Shown piece after piece: positions 24,707 through 32,596 of a DNA stretch of 39,280 bases (positions are counted from its first letter, which is position 1; every line of letters starts with the position of its first letter). Under the pieces are notes generated by a model that had not been told where the DNA came from, did not search any database, and saw nothing but the letters and a program-made list of their open reading frames with translations. This stretch comes from CAYLZW01 sp964388085. Lineage in GTDB: Bacteria; Myxococcota; UBA727; CAYLZW01. The DNA lies in the NCBI GenBank assembly GCA_964388085.1, contig CAYLZW010000018.1, positions 1-39,280 on the forward strand, in the 5' to 3' direction. The translations under genes were made by a program, and so were the position numbers.

Positions 24707-25492
24707 CTACGGCGGACATCCAGCATCGACACTATTCGAATAGATCTCCGTCGATCCTCCAACATCGATTCCCATTACAAGGCCGTTTGGGACACACTCC
24801 GGAAGCAAAGGATTATAGAAGACGCTAAAGTCTCCCCCTACCACGCGGAGGCGAGGGGCAAGCACAGAAAAGAGATCCAGATTCTCGCTGATGTTGACAG
24901 ATCCACCAACCGAATCGAGCATGGGAAAATCCAAGTTTTGCACACCGACGGTCTGCACCGCTTCAAGGTCACCCGAAATCGATACGAGATTCGGCAACGA
25001 AATCTCCACTGGAAAGCATATTCCAGTGACATACATCCTCTCCGTCAGCGAAACAAGCTGATCGAAAGAGAACCGTTGGACCCATCTCGCATCCAACACC
25101 ATAATGGCCCCAGCCTTCGTTAGTGACGGAAACGAGAAGTGCCTCGCTTGAACGCCATCGAAGACGATGAAGCGCTCGACGAACTGAAGGTCATCAAGAA
25201 TCACGTCGTCCCTTCCGACGTCGTGAATGCGGAGGAAACCCCGGACTTCGGCAATGTGAGCTGCGTTGAAGTCGGTTACATCCTGCGGGGAGTCGAATGT
25301 GCATGTTCCGAGGAGAACTGCGCCGCCATCACGCCTGTCCAGTGTGGCTTCCCCACCGCAGTACCCCGGTCGTTCCTCAGGACTGCCGCTGTCGTTGGAA
25401 CCGCCGTCCGTCGGCGCCCCAGATGGGACGCACGCCGACACCTGCAGCGCAAAGGCGGTTCCGACCACGGGAAGCAAGGTTCTGAGGTTCAT
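24707..25492 (-). CDS. Lipoprotein with receptor L-domain-like repeats
   Basis: 261 aa from ATG 25492 (GTG 25507 is also possible). Lipoprotein signal MNLRTLLPVVGTAFALQ followed by VSAC. The body shows leucine-rich-like strands with a ~24-residue period (LTKAGAIMVLDARWVQRF, LPNLVSISGDLEAVQTVG, FPMLDSVGGSVNISENL, APRLRVVGGDFSVFYNP), as in receptor L-domain/Ecm33-like folds, ending in Cys-containing LPECV and DAGCPP. Such domains mediate recognition on the cell surface. Its GC content is clearly lower than that of the resident genes and it lies between an IS relic and a duplicated topoisomerase fragment, so it was probably acquired. Confidence 0.65.
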   Translation of the reverse strand: MNLRTLLPVVGTAFALQVSACVPSGAPTDGGSNDSGSPEERPGYCGGEATLDRRDGGAVLLGTCTFDSPQDVTDFNAAHIAEVRGFLRIHDVGRDDVILDDLQFVERFIVFDGVQARHFSFPSLTKAGAIMVLDARWVQRFSFDQLVSLTERMYVTGICFPVEISLPNLVSISGDLEAVQTVGVQNLDFPMLDSVGGSVNISENLDLFSVLAPRLRVVGGDFSVFYNPLLPECVPNGLVMGIDVGGSTEIYSNSVDAGCPP

Positions 25493-25507
25493 GTGAATAT
25501 AACTCAC

Positions 25508-25730
25508 TTTGCAACGATGGCGCGGAACTCAGTGGAGGCAGTGGAGGGGCACCATCCCGGGAGCAAGAGTACGTTTTCGTTATGGTCCCCACAGCAACCG
25601 GCCAGCGATCTACAGCAAAGGGCTGTGAGTAGTCATTTGTGCCTGCGACTCCGCCGGTTCTTCGTGTGACCCAGGCCTGATCGGTATTTTGACCGAAAGA
25701 GTAGAGGAGCAAGCCCCCCGGATCACCGAC
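25508..25730. other. Unassigned low-GC segment
   Basis: A minus-strand frame stays open here (SFGQNTDQAWVTRRTGG..., up to 25829) but has no credible start and runs antisense into the lipoprotein's signal-peptide region; no family recognised. Possibly the remains of a mobile element. Confidence 0.35.
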
Positions 25731-25892
25731 TACCCCCGTGACCGCTTGCGGTGATGGTGTCCCGGCGCCGTGGATTTCGTTCGCTGGCAAGGCGCAGCGG
25801 AGGCGCGACCTCTTGGTCGTGCCGAGCACGCAACGCAGCCAGCGGGCGAAAGACCAAGCCAGGCGCCATCAATGCGAGTGGTCACGGGGGTA
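25731..25892. repeat. Long imperfect inverted repeat (~160 bp hairpin)
   Basis: Outer arms are a perfect 13-bp pair, TACCCCCGTGACC (25731-25743) and GGTCACGGGGGTA (25880-25892), continuing imperfectly for about 27 bp. Inner arms are TTTCGTTCGCTGGC (25775-25788) and GCCAGCGGGCGAAA (25838-25851), then GGCGCGACC / GGTCGTGCC (25802-25810, 25815-25823) around a TCTT loop. All pairs share one centre near 25812, so the segment folds as one hairpin. It could be a non-autonomous mobile element or an insertion-sequence end pair. Confidence 0.7.
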
Positions 25893-26305
25893 TGTCTGTG
25901 TAGCCGTAGCTTAGGTAGCCACCAGAGTGCACCGCATCCTGGACGTAATCCTGACCGAGTACATGCCCACGTTCGAATCGAATTCCTGGTAATGTACGAC
26001 CGCGGCTCCCGATAGTTGCGCAGTCTGAGTAGTAGGTATGGCTAGCACATGTCGTTGTGCCAATCTCCACCATCGGAGACCCTGATAGCTCCAGATGCGT
26101 AAGCGACCACAGGATCGCGAGCAATGCATCATAATGGTACCTTGGCGCCAGTGAGCTTCCCCGCGCGCGCCGACCGGAGTGGAGTGAAAGGATACCAGGG
26201 GGTAGGATCTGGGGGCGAAATCCACCAATTTGTGCGGTAGTCCTATCCGCGACAAGGTTCTGACGCGTGGTCTTCGAGCGCCCCGCCAGCAATTCTCCGT
26301 TCGTT
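25882..26305 (-). pseudogene. Low-GC coding remnant fused to the topoisomerase fragment
   Basis: The minus frame is open from the duplicated topoisomerase segment (26306 upward) to a TGA at 25882. Its last third reads like real protein (ASHTYYSDCATIGSRGRTLP, GHVLGQDYVQDAV, GYLSYGYTDIPP), with Tyr/Ser-rich composition unlike the topoisomerase. It is probably the 3' end of an unrelated gene joined to the fragment by rearrangement. No family recognised and no independent start seen. Confidence 0.4.
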
Positions 26306-26700
26306 CCGTCCCCGGCCAGGTGCTCTGTGTAGGTGCCCTCGTAGACGTCGCTGTTGCCTTCGTTCTGCCCGACGGCTGGGCCGAAGCGCGCCGCCACCTC
26401 GAAGTAGCTCTCGGGCACGAAGGCGCGGATCTCCTTCTCGCGCTCTACGACGAGGGCGAGCGTAGGCGTCTGTACGCGGCCGACGGAGTACAGGCTGTCC
26501 TTGCCGATCGAGTAGGCGCGAGAGAGGTTCATGCCGACGAGCCAGTCCGCTTGGCTGCGGCCGCGCGCGGCGTCCGCGAGGCCGTCGTGGTCACGGGCGC
26601 TCTTCCGGTTCTGAGGCGCGTACACAGTCCGCCGCGAGAAGCTGGAATTTGCGCCGGCGCGGCAGCGTCGTGGATCGAAGGCGGGCGACAACGGGCGGAC
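26306..26700 (-). pseudogene. Truncated duplicate of the topoisomerase III gene and its leader
   Basis: 26306-26612 repeats 23418-23724 (307 bp, 5 mismatches, no gaps); 26612-26700 repeats 24170-24258 (89 bp, 3 mismatches). The 445 bp between those source segments, including the start codon and most of the Toprim domain, are deleted at a single junction. The remaining frame still encodes the stretch around SQADWLVGMNLSRAYS and GKDSLYSVGRVQTPT but not the catalytic tyrosine. It cannot make an active enzyme. Confidence 0.9.
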
Positions 26701-26793
26701 ACTTTCCCTTCTTAGAGCGGCCGTTCTACTCTTGGCGGTGGCCGTCGCGATCACCTGCGCGGGCGGCCGACGGATCATCAGAGGGAGGGACGG

Positions 26794-29034
26794 ATGGCGT
26801 TACCAATCGGAGGCTCCAGCTCGTCGTCGGGTGCCCCGCGGCCGACCAGCTCGAGCGCGACGCCCGGCGCGAGCACCGGCCCTGAGGCCACCTCCTCGTC
26901 GACGAGCGCGCAGGAGCCGAACGCCTCCGAGACCTCCGAGGCCGCCGCGAGCCCCAGCGCCGCGGCGCCTGCCGGTGATCGCTTCGAGAGCAGGAGCAGC
27001 GCGAGCAGCACCGTGACGGGGGCGGCGGTGAGCGTTCAGCTCGCGCCCGCGCCGAGCGGCACGACGAGCGCGCCGCCGGCAAACCTGCCACCGATCGATC
27101 CGGCGCGCGTGCCCGACGACGCTGCGCTTCAGTCGGCGACGCCGACCTCGCGCGCGCGCCTGCTCGGCCGCCTGAGCGCGACGCAGCGCGAAGCCGAGGC
27201 CATGCCGCCGGGCGCCGAGCGCGACGCGCATCTGAGCGACACGCAGGCGGCGATCGATCGCGTGATCGACAACGTGCCGGATGGCCGCTCGCTGGAGAAC
27301 ACGCTCGAGGTGGCAGCGAAGAACGGCACGCTCGGCGCGATCACGGAGTCGGTGGGGCTCGAGCGCTTGATCGAGGCGGGCAACACGCTCGGCACCAACG
27401 TCAACGACGTGCTCGCTACCAGCGACACCGTCAAGGAGCGAGGGCTGACGTCGTACGAGCGCGAGCGGATCGAGGACAACTTCGCCAACACGCTCGATCC
27501 GGACAGCGTGCGCTTCAAATTCACGACGGGCGCGCAGACCATGGGCGCCGGCGCGATGGTGATCGGCAACACGATCCACGTCGATCCGAGCGATCCGCGC
27601 TGGGGCTTCGAGCCCGGCACGACGAGGCCCGCGAACGAGCGCGCCGCCGAGGAGTACAACCAGACGCTGCTGGCGCACGAGCCGACGCACGTGTGGTCCT
27701 ACCAACACCAGGGCAGCCAATACGCCATCAACTCCGTCACCGATCAGGCGAACGCCATCGCCGAGGGTGGCGGCAGGGGCGGCGCCTACGGCTACGAGCC
27801 CGGACGAGCGAGCTTCTTCGACTACGGCGAAGAGCAGCGCGCGATGATCATGCAAGACCACGTCGCTGCCGAGCGCGCGCAGCAGCGGGGAGCCACCTCG
27901 GTCTACCTCCCCGGCCAAGGCGCCAGGGTGTCCGTCGCCGAGGCGCTCTCGTCGACCGCCCCCTACATGGCGCAGATCCGCGCGGCAGGACCGGGCAACC
28001 CGCACCCACCCGGCGCGGCCGAGGCGCACACACACGGCCCCGCGAACGGGCAGGATGGCGTGGCCGATCTCGTCGCCAACCACGCCGACGCGCTCGTCGC
28101 CGGCGCGGGCCGGACGGCGATGAACGCCGTCGCGAGCGGAGACCCACTGCAGGTCGCGGCGGGCGCGGTGGGCATCGCCGGCGTCATCGCGGGCTCGCTG
28201 GTGACCCGTGAGCAAAACGACGTCGATGGCGCCAGCGGCGGCGGCTCCGCGCTGCTCGATCAGGCCGGCATCCCGCGTGGGGTCGAGGTGAGCGGCGACG
28301 ACTTCGGCGTCGAGTGGAGCGGCGCCGCTCGCCTTGGTTACGACGCTGGCTCGCGCGACGAGGGCATCGTGGCGGCGCCGGCGAACCCGCGCGTGGAGCT
28401 CGCGGCAGGCGCCGCGGGTGAGGTCGGTGACGCCTCGCTGCAAGGCAACGTCGCGGCCGAGATCGGGCTCGACGGCTCCCTCCGACAAGCGTCGGCCGCC
28501 TTCAGCGTGCAGACACCCGACGTGTCCGCGTTCGCGCAGGGCAGCTACGACGGCCGCGGCGAAGACGACATCGCGCAGGCGTCCGTCGACGTGCAAGGCA
28601 GCGGCTTCGGCGTGCAGGCGAGCGGCAATGTGCGCTGGAATGAAGCCGGCGTACAGGCCGCCAACCTCTCGGCCCGCGTCGACACCGCGCCGTTCTCCGT
28701 CGACGGCGACGTCGCGTTCGGCCCGGGCTGGCAGTTCGCGTCGGCGGACGTCAACGCCGACCTGCGCCAGCCCGGCTGGAGCGTGTACGCGAGCGCCAGC
28801 TTCGCGCCCGGCGGTCTCGACGCGCTCGGCGGCGGCGTCTCGGCGCAGCTCGGCGACTCCTCGACGCTGAGCGCGAGCGTGCGGGCCGAGGATCTGCTGA
28901 GCGACGCCCCTACCTACAACGCCAGCGTGGCCCTCGGCGGCGATGGCGCGACGCTCGAGGCCAGCGGACAGCACCAGCCCGCCACGGGGATCGCTTCCTT
29001 TCGCATCGGCGCCGTCATCCCGCTCAAGCCCTGA
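26794..29034 (+). CDS. HExxH putative metalloprotease with beta-rich C-terminal region
   Basis: 746 aa; GAGGGAGG precedes ATG 26794 by 5-6 bp. There is no signal peptide: residues 7-105 are a Ser/Ala/Pro/Thr-rich disordered stretch. Residues 225-330 contain TGAQTMGAGAMVIGNTIHVD and then LLAHEPTHVW with the zinc-type motif H295-E296-P-T-H299, as in DUF4157-like HExxH domains often attached to secreted effectors. A short hydrophobic segment (VAAGAVGIAGVIAGSLV) precedes a ~260-residue C-terminus of alternating beta strands (VSAFAQGSYDGRG, FGVQASGNVRW, FSVDGDVAFG, WSVYASASFAPGG), resembling a beta-barrel or solenoid and ending in IGAVIPLKP. It may be a contact-dependent or phage-tail-like secreted effector. 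The exact family is not certain. Confidence 0.6.
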   Translation: MALPIGGSSSSSGAPRPTSSSATPGASTGPEATSSSTSAQEPNASETSEAAASPSAAAPAGDRFESRSSASSTVTGAAVSVQLAPAPSGTTSAPPANLPPIDPARVPDDAALQSATPTSRARLLGRLSATQREAEAMPPGAERDAHLSDTQAAIDRVIDNVPDGRSLENTLEVAAKNGTLGAITESVGLERLIEAGNTLGTNVNDVLATSDTVKERGLTSYERERIEDNFANTLDPDSVRFKFTTGAQTMGAGAMVIGNTIHVDPSDPRWGFEPGTTRPANERAAEEYNQTLLAHEPTHVWSYQHQGSQYAINSVTDQANAIAEGGGRGGAYGYEPGRASFFDYGEEQRAMIMQDHVAAERAQQRGATSVYLPGQGARVSVAEALSSTAPYMAQIRAAGPGNPHPPGAAEAHTHGPANGQDGVADLVANHADALVAGAGRTAMNAVASGDPLQVAAGAVGIAGVIAGSLVTREQNDVDGASGGGSALLDQAGIPRGVEVSGDDFGVEWSGAARLGYDAGSRDEGIVAAPANPRVELAAGAAGEVGDASLQGNVAAEIGLDGSLRQASAAFSVQTPDVSAFAQGSYDGRGEDDIAQASVDVQGSGFGVQASGNVRWNEAGVQAANLSARVDTAPFSVDGDVAFGPGWQFASADVNADLRQPGWSVYASASFAPGGLDALGGGVSAQLGDSSTLSASVRAEDLLSDAPTYNASVALGGDGATLEASGQHQPATGIASFRIGAVIPLKP

Positions 29035-29106
29035 GACGATCGGTCTCTCTCGACAGCGCTCCCGCATCGTGCACACTGGGGCGACAAACGGTTGTCGAGG
29101 TGCCGC

Positions 29107-29499
29107 ATGCGCTGGGTGGAGTGGTTGCTCATCGGGGTCGCGTCCGTGGCCGTCTTTGGCTGCGAGGGCCAGGCGGGCGATCCCGCGGTGTGCACCCGCG
29201 AGGCGGCGGCCGACGCCGGATCCGTCGACGAGCGCTGCGCCGCCGATCAACGCGACGTGATCGACGTGTTCTCGTACGAAGGCTGCGAGGGCGCCGTCGG
29301 CAGCTTCTATTGCGGTCGCCTCGCGCAGGAGCTGGTGCAGTGCCTGAAGGCGCTCTCCCCCGTCTGCGTCGAGGCGATCGGCGACCCGCGGGAGGCCGCC
29401 CGCGCCGCCATCGCCGCCACGGTCTGCCGGGAGCAGCTCGACGCCTGGGACAACTGCTTCGCCAACGGCGACGTCGCCGACGACGGCGACTCGGACTGA
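29107..29499 (+). CDS. Small cysteine-rich lipoprotein, unknown
   Basis: 130 aa from ATG 29107 (GAGGT 5 bp before); the frame extends to a TTG at 29092. Signal MRWVEWLLIGVASVAV ends in a VFGC lipobox. The mature part has nine further cysteines in a helical pattern (YEGCEGAVGSFYCGRL, QCLKALSPVC, VCREQLDAWDNC), suggesting disulfides in the periplasm. No family recognised. It lies on its own between the HExxH gene and a convergent kelch-like lipoprotein. Confidence 0.7.
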   Translation: MRWVEWLLIGVASVAVFGCEGQAGDPAVCTREAAADAGSVDERCAADQRDVIDVFSYEGCEGAVGSFYCGRLAQELVQCLKALSPVCVEAIGDPREAARAAIAATVCREQLDAWDNCFANGDVADDGDSD

Positions 29500-29533
29500 C
29501 TTGCCTGCATGTTGTGCCGAGGCGGCGAAGCGC

Positions 29534-32500
29534 TCAGGGCCCGAGCAGCGCGGCGAGGGGCGCGAGGCTCCACAGCTCCCGGGGCGTGTCGGCGTCGCTG
29601 ACGCTGCCGTAGCCGCCGAAGATCCACAGGGTGTCGGTCTCGGGATCGTAGAGCGCCGAGTGGTGCGCGCGGGCGTCGGGCACATGCCCGGCGATCGACG
29701 CCGTGACGTCGTGTGAGCTGCAGTGGCTGGCGTCGAGCTCGTCGAGGCAGCGGAACAGCCAGACGTCATCGAGCGGGCCGCTCTGGCCCTCGCCGCCGTA
29801 GACCACGACGGTGCCCGACGACACGGCGGTGGCCGAGGCGCCCGCGCGCGCCGGCAAGGGGCCGTCAGCGTCGAAGTCGACGGGCTGCCACTCGTCGCTG
29901 GCGTCGAGGTTCAAGGGAGACACCCAGACACCGGCCTGCGGCACGCCGCTGCCGTCGTAGCCGCCGACGAGGTAGGCGCGGTTCCCGCCCGAGAAGCGCG
30001 ACGGGACGAGCGCCGCTCTAGACCGCGCGGGCCAGCCGGTGCCCGTCTCTAGCGACCAGGTGCCGTTCTCGAACGAGCTCACCACCCCGGCGCCGCTGAA
30101 GGTCCAGTCTTCGTCCAGCACGCTGAGGTCGGCGCGCTGCCCGCCGTAAACGCGGAAGCGCGGGTACGGGCCGCTGTCGATGATCGCCCCGGCCGCGGCG
30201 ACGCGCGCGCTCGGCTTGGGGTCGGGCGCCGGGCCTTCGGTCCAGACGAGCTCGCTGCCCGTCCAGGTGCCGCGCCAGAGGTCATCACACAGCGTGAAGC
30301 TGCCCGCCTCCTCGCAGCGGCCGCCGGCGACGAACAGGGGCGGCCCGGAGCGGTGCTCGCCCGCGAGATCTCCCTCCGCGTACGCGAACGAGGAGCGAGG
30401 GGACGGCCGGAGCGCCGACTGCGGCAGGACCTGCCAGCGGCCGGCGGAGACGTCCCAGCGCCAGGCGTCGTCGTAGTCGGCGTCGTCCTGCCAGGTCTCG
30501 TAGAAGCCGCCGTAGAAGACGACCGGGTCACCGGCCTCGTCCTCTCCGGCGCCGAGCAGGGTGGCGCCGTGGTGGCCGCGCCCTGCCGGTGCTCCGTCGC
30601 GGCTGTCCCAGAGCACCGCCGCCGTCCACGACGGAGAGGCGGGCGTCAGCTCGACGAGGAGGAAGTCGCGGCTCTGCGGCGGGTCCGCGCGCTGCACGAG
30701 CGCGAGGAAGGTGCCGCGGCCCGGGTGGTGGTGAAAGCCGAGGATGTTGCCGGGCAGCGCGGGGCTCACGCTGGTCTCGCTCCACGCCTCCTCGTCGAGC
30801 GTGAGGTCGAGCAGGAAGACCTCGTCGTTGGCCGCGGGGTCGCAGTCGCTGAGGTCCGCGCCCACCGTGCAGCCGCCGACGACGACGAGCGCGTCACCCT
30901 CGGGCCAGAGGGCGACGCCGGCCCCGAGGCGCGGGGCGGGCGGGTTCGCCCGCAAGACGGCGCGCCACACGGGCGGATCGCTCGCGAGCGACAACGCCAA
31001 CACGTCGCCGCGCGCGGCCGTGAAGTCTGGCGCGAGGCCGCCGTAGACGAGGATCTGGTCGCGTACGGCGTCATAGGCCGCCGTGGCGCCGATGCGGCCG
31101 GGGAGCTCGCCGCCGGTGGCGTTCGTCGTCACCAGCTCCGTGAAGGCCGCCGCCGCCGCCGTCAGCTCGACGGTGTGGACGGCGGTGCTCTCTTGGGTGG
31201 AGGGCGGCGCGCCGCTGCGTCCGAAGAGCACGAGCGCTCGCTCGCGCGTGGCGTCCCAGACGAGGCTGACGCCCGTGAGCGCGGGTGCGCCGGTGGTGCT
31301 CAGCGTCGTCCACGACTCACAGCCGTGCGCGAGCGAGAGGAGCGCCGTGTCGCTCACCGGCGTGCTGGTGTCTTTGTCGTTTCCGCCGAAGCGGAGCACC
31401 GCGTCGCGCCCGGGCAGCGCCAGCTGCGCGGAGAACAGGGTCTCCCCGCCGGTGGGGGCGATGTCGAGCCGGTGCCATGGCGTGCCCGCCGCGAGGGAGT
31501 ACTCGAACGCGCTCTCCGCGTAGCCGCCGATGAGGCTCGCGCCGAATAGGATCCGGTCGTGCGCCAGGTCGAGCACCGAGGGCGTGCTCAAAAGGCCGAG
31601 GCCGTCGAGGCTCGGCGGGTGATGGAGTCGCCAGGCCGGCGCGTTGGCGGGCGGCTGCCGATCGCAGCTGACGACGGTGTCTCCCGGAGTCGGCGCGCCG
31701 CTGTTCGTCGGCGTGACCTCGACGCGGTAGCGCACGAAGGCGGGGTCGAAGGGAAAGGGGAGCGTGGGCGCCGTGCCGAGCACCTCGGTGCTGCCATCGC
31801 CACGCACGCCGATCCAACGGAAGTCGATCTGCTGCGTGTCGCCGGGATCGACGTCCGACCAGCCGACGGGAATGGCGCGTAGCCGTTCGCCGGGCCGCGG
31901 CTCGACGGGATAGAGGGCGACGCCCTGGAGCGCCGGCGGTGTATTGCCGACGAACACCTGGGCTTCCGCGAAGGGCCCTGTCACCCCCGCCGCGGACGGC
32001 GTGACGACGGCGCGCCAGGTGTCGCCCTTGTTCGTGCGCGCGGCGGGCACCGTCCATTCGTCCGCGAGATCGGCTTGCTCCGAGCTGCCGCGAAACCACG
32101 CCACCTGGTAGCTCACCGTCACGTTCGAGACGCTCGGGGTCTCGAGGCTGAGGGTCAGGTCATCCTGCGTCAGCGGGGCGGCGGGGAGCAGGGCGATGAC
32201 CGGCTGCGTCGGCACCAGGGCGGAGCCGCCGTCGAGGTCATCCTCGCCCGCGTCCGCCTCCCCGGCGTCGCTGGTGCCGCTGTCGCTGGTGCCGCTGTCG
32301 CCGCTGCCGCTGTCGACGAGCCCGCTGTCGACGAGCCCGCTGTCGCTCGGGCCGCTGTCGAGGTCAGCGCCGGCGTCCGCGACCACGCCGGCGTCCTTTT
32401 GGAAGTCGGCGAGGTCCTCCCCCTCGAGCAGGCAGCGCGGGCCGCGCTCCGGATCTACGACGCAGACGCCCGCCCCGCCGCAGTCGTCATCATCGTCGCA

Positions 32501-32596
32501 ATACACCCAGGGCTCGAAATAGAGGCACCCGCTCGCCGCGACGACGAACAGCGACGCGAGGGCGGGCACGAGGCTACTCGACGAGAAACGAAGCAC
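29534..32596 (-). CDS. Large kelch-like propeller lipoprotein
   Basis: 1020 aa from GTG 32596, selected because GGGAG precedes it by 7 bp; the frame continues 5 codons up. Lipobox is AASGC. A Cys-rich module follows (CDDDDDCGGAGVCVV, RCLLEGED), then an Asp-Ser-Gly/Asp-Ala-Gly linker encoded by 15-bp repeats. After Ig-like strands come many kelch-type blades (AYDAVRDQILVYGG, YDPETDTLWIFGGYG, SSGTVVVYGGEGQ, DDVWLF). Kelch propellers bind proteins or glycans; a role at the cell surface is likely. Start overlaps the preceding secreted-protein gene by 23 bp, so the two are co-expressed. The DSG/DAG linker style is typical of Myxococcota surface lipoproteins. Confidence 0.82.
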   Translation of the reverse strand: MLRFSSSSLVPALASLFVVAASGCLYFEPWVYCDDDDDCGGAGVCVVDPERGPRCLLEGEDLADFQKDAGVVADAGADLDSGPSDSGLVDSGLVDSGSGDSGTSDSGTSDAGEADAGEDDLDGGSALVPTQPVIALLPAAPLTQDDLTLSLETPSVSNVTVSYQVAWFRGSSEQADLADEWTVPAARTNKGDTWRAVVTPSAAGVTGPFAEAQVFVGNTPPALQGVALYPVEPRPGERLRAIPVGWSDVDPGDTQQIDFRWIGVRGDGSTEVLGTAPTLPFPFDPAFVRYRVEVTPTNSGAPTPGDTVVSCDRQPPANAPAWRLHHPPSLDGLGLLSTPSVLDLAHDRILFGASLIGGYAESAFEYSLAAGTPWHRLDIAPTGGETLFSAQLALPGRDAVLRFGGNDKDTSTPVSDTALLSLAHGCESWTTLSTTGAPALTGVSLVWDATRERALVLFGRSGAPPSTQESTAVHTVELTAAAAAFTELVTTNATGGELPGRIGATAAYDAVRDQILVYGGLAPDFTAARGDVLALSLASDPPVWRAVLRANPPAPRLGAGVALWPEGDALVVVGGCTVGADLSDCDPAANDEVFLLDLTLDEEAWSETSVSPALPGNILGFHHHPGRGTFLALVQRADPPQSRDFLLVELTPASPSWTAAVLWDSRDGAPAGRGHHGATLLGAGEDEAGDPVVFYGGFYETWQDDADYDDAWRWDVSAGRWQVLPQSALRPSPRSSFAYAEGDLAGEHRSGPPLFVAGGRCEEAGSFTLCDDLWRGTWTGSELVWTEGPAPDPKPSARVAAAGAIIDSGPYPRFRVYGGQRADLSVLDEDWTFSGAGVVSSFENGTWSLETGTGWPARSRAALVPSRFSGGNRAYLVGGYDGSGVPQAGVWVSPLNLDASDEWQPVDFDADGPLPARAGASATAVSSGTVVVYGGEGQSGPLDDVWLFRCLDELDASHCSSHDVTASIAGHVPDARAHHSALYDPETDTLWIFGGYGSVSDADTPRELWSLAPLAALLGP
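32267..32356 (-). repeat. 15-bp minisatellite in the lipoprotein linker
   Basis: Six consecutive 15-bp units starting GTCG on the plus strand (two GTCGCTGGTGCCGCT, one variant, two GTCGACGAGCCCGCT, one variant) encode SGTSD / SGLVD-like pentads on the minus strand. Copy-number change keeps the frame. Confidence 0.85.

Noticed and set aside
25377..25829. 150-codon minus frame as a gene
   Set aside because: No plausible start, overlaps the lipoprotein signal region in another frame and no family resemblance.
25731..25892. Integron attC site
   Set aside because: The ends lack the GTTRRRY/RYYYAAC core sites, and no integrase is in the window.
26705..26793. Signal-peptide-like stretch (LLRAAVLLLAVAVAITC)
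   Set aside because: It runs straight into a wrong frame of the HExxH gene and has no start with a ribosome site; may be chance or a tiny relic.
26800..29769. 989-codon minus-strand open frame
   Set aside because: It is antisense to the HExxH gene and to the end of the kelch lipoprotein; Arg/Ala/His-rich with no domains, a GC-rich shadow.
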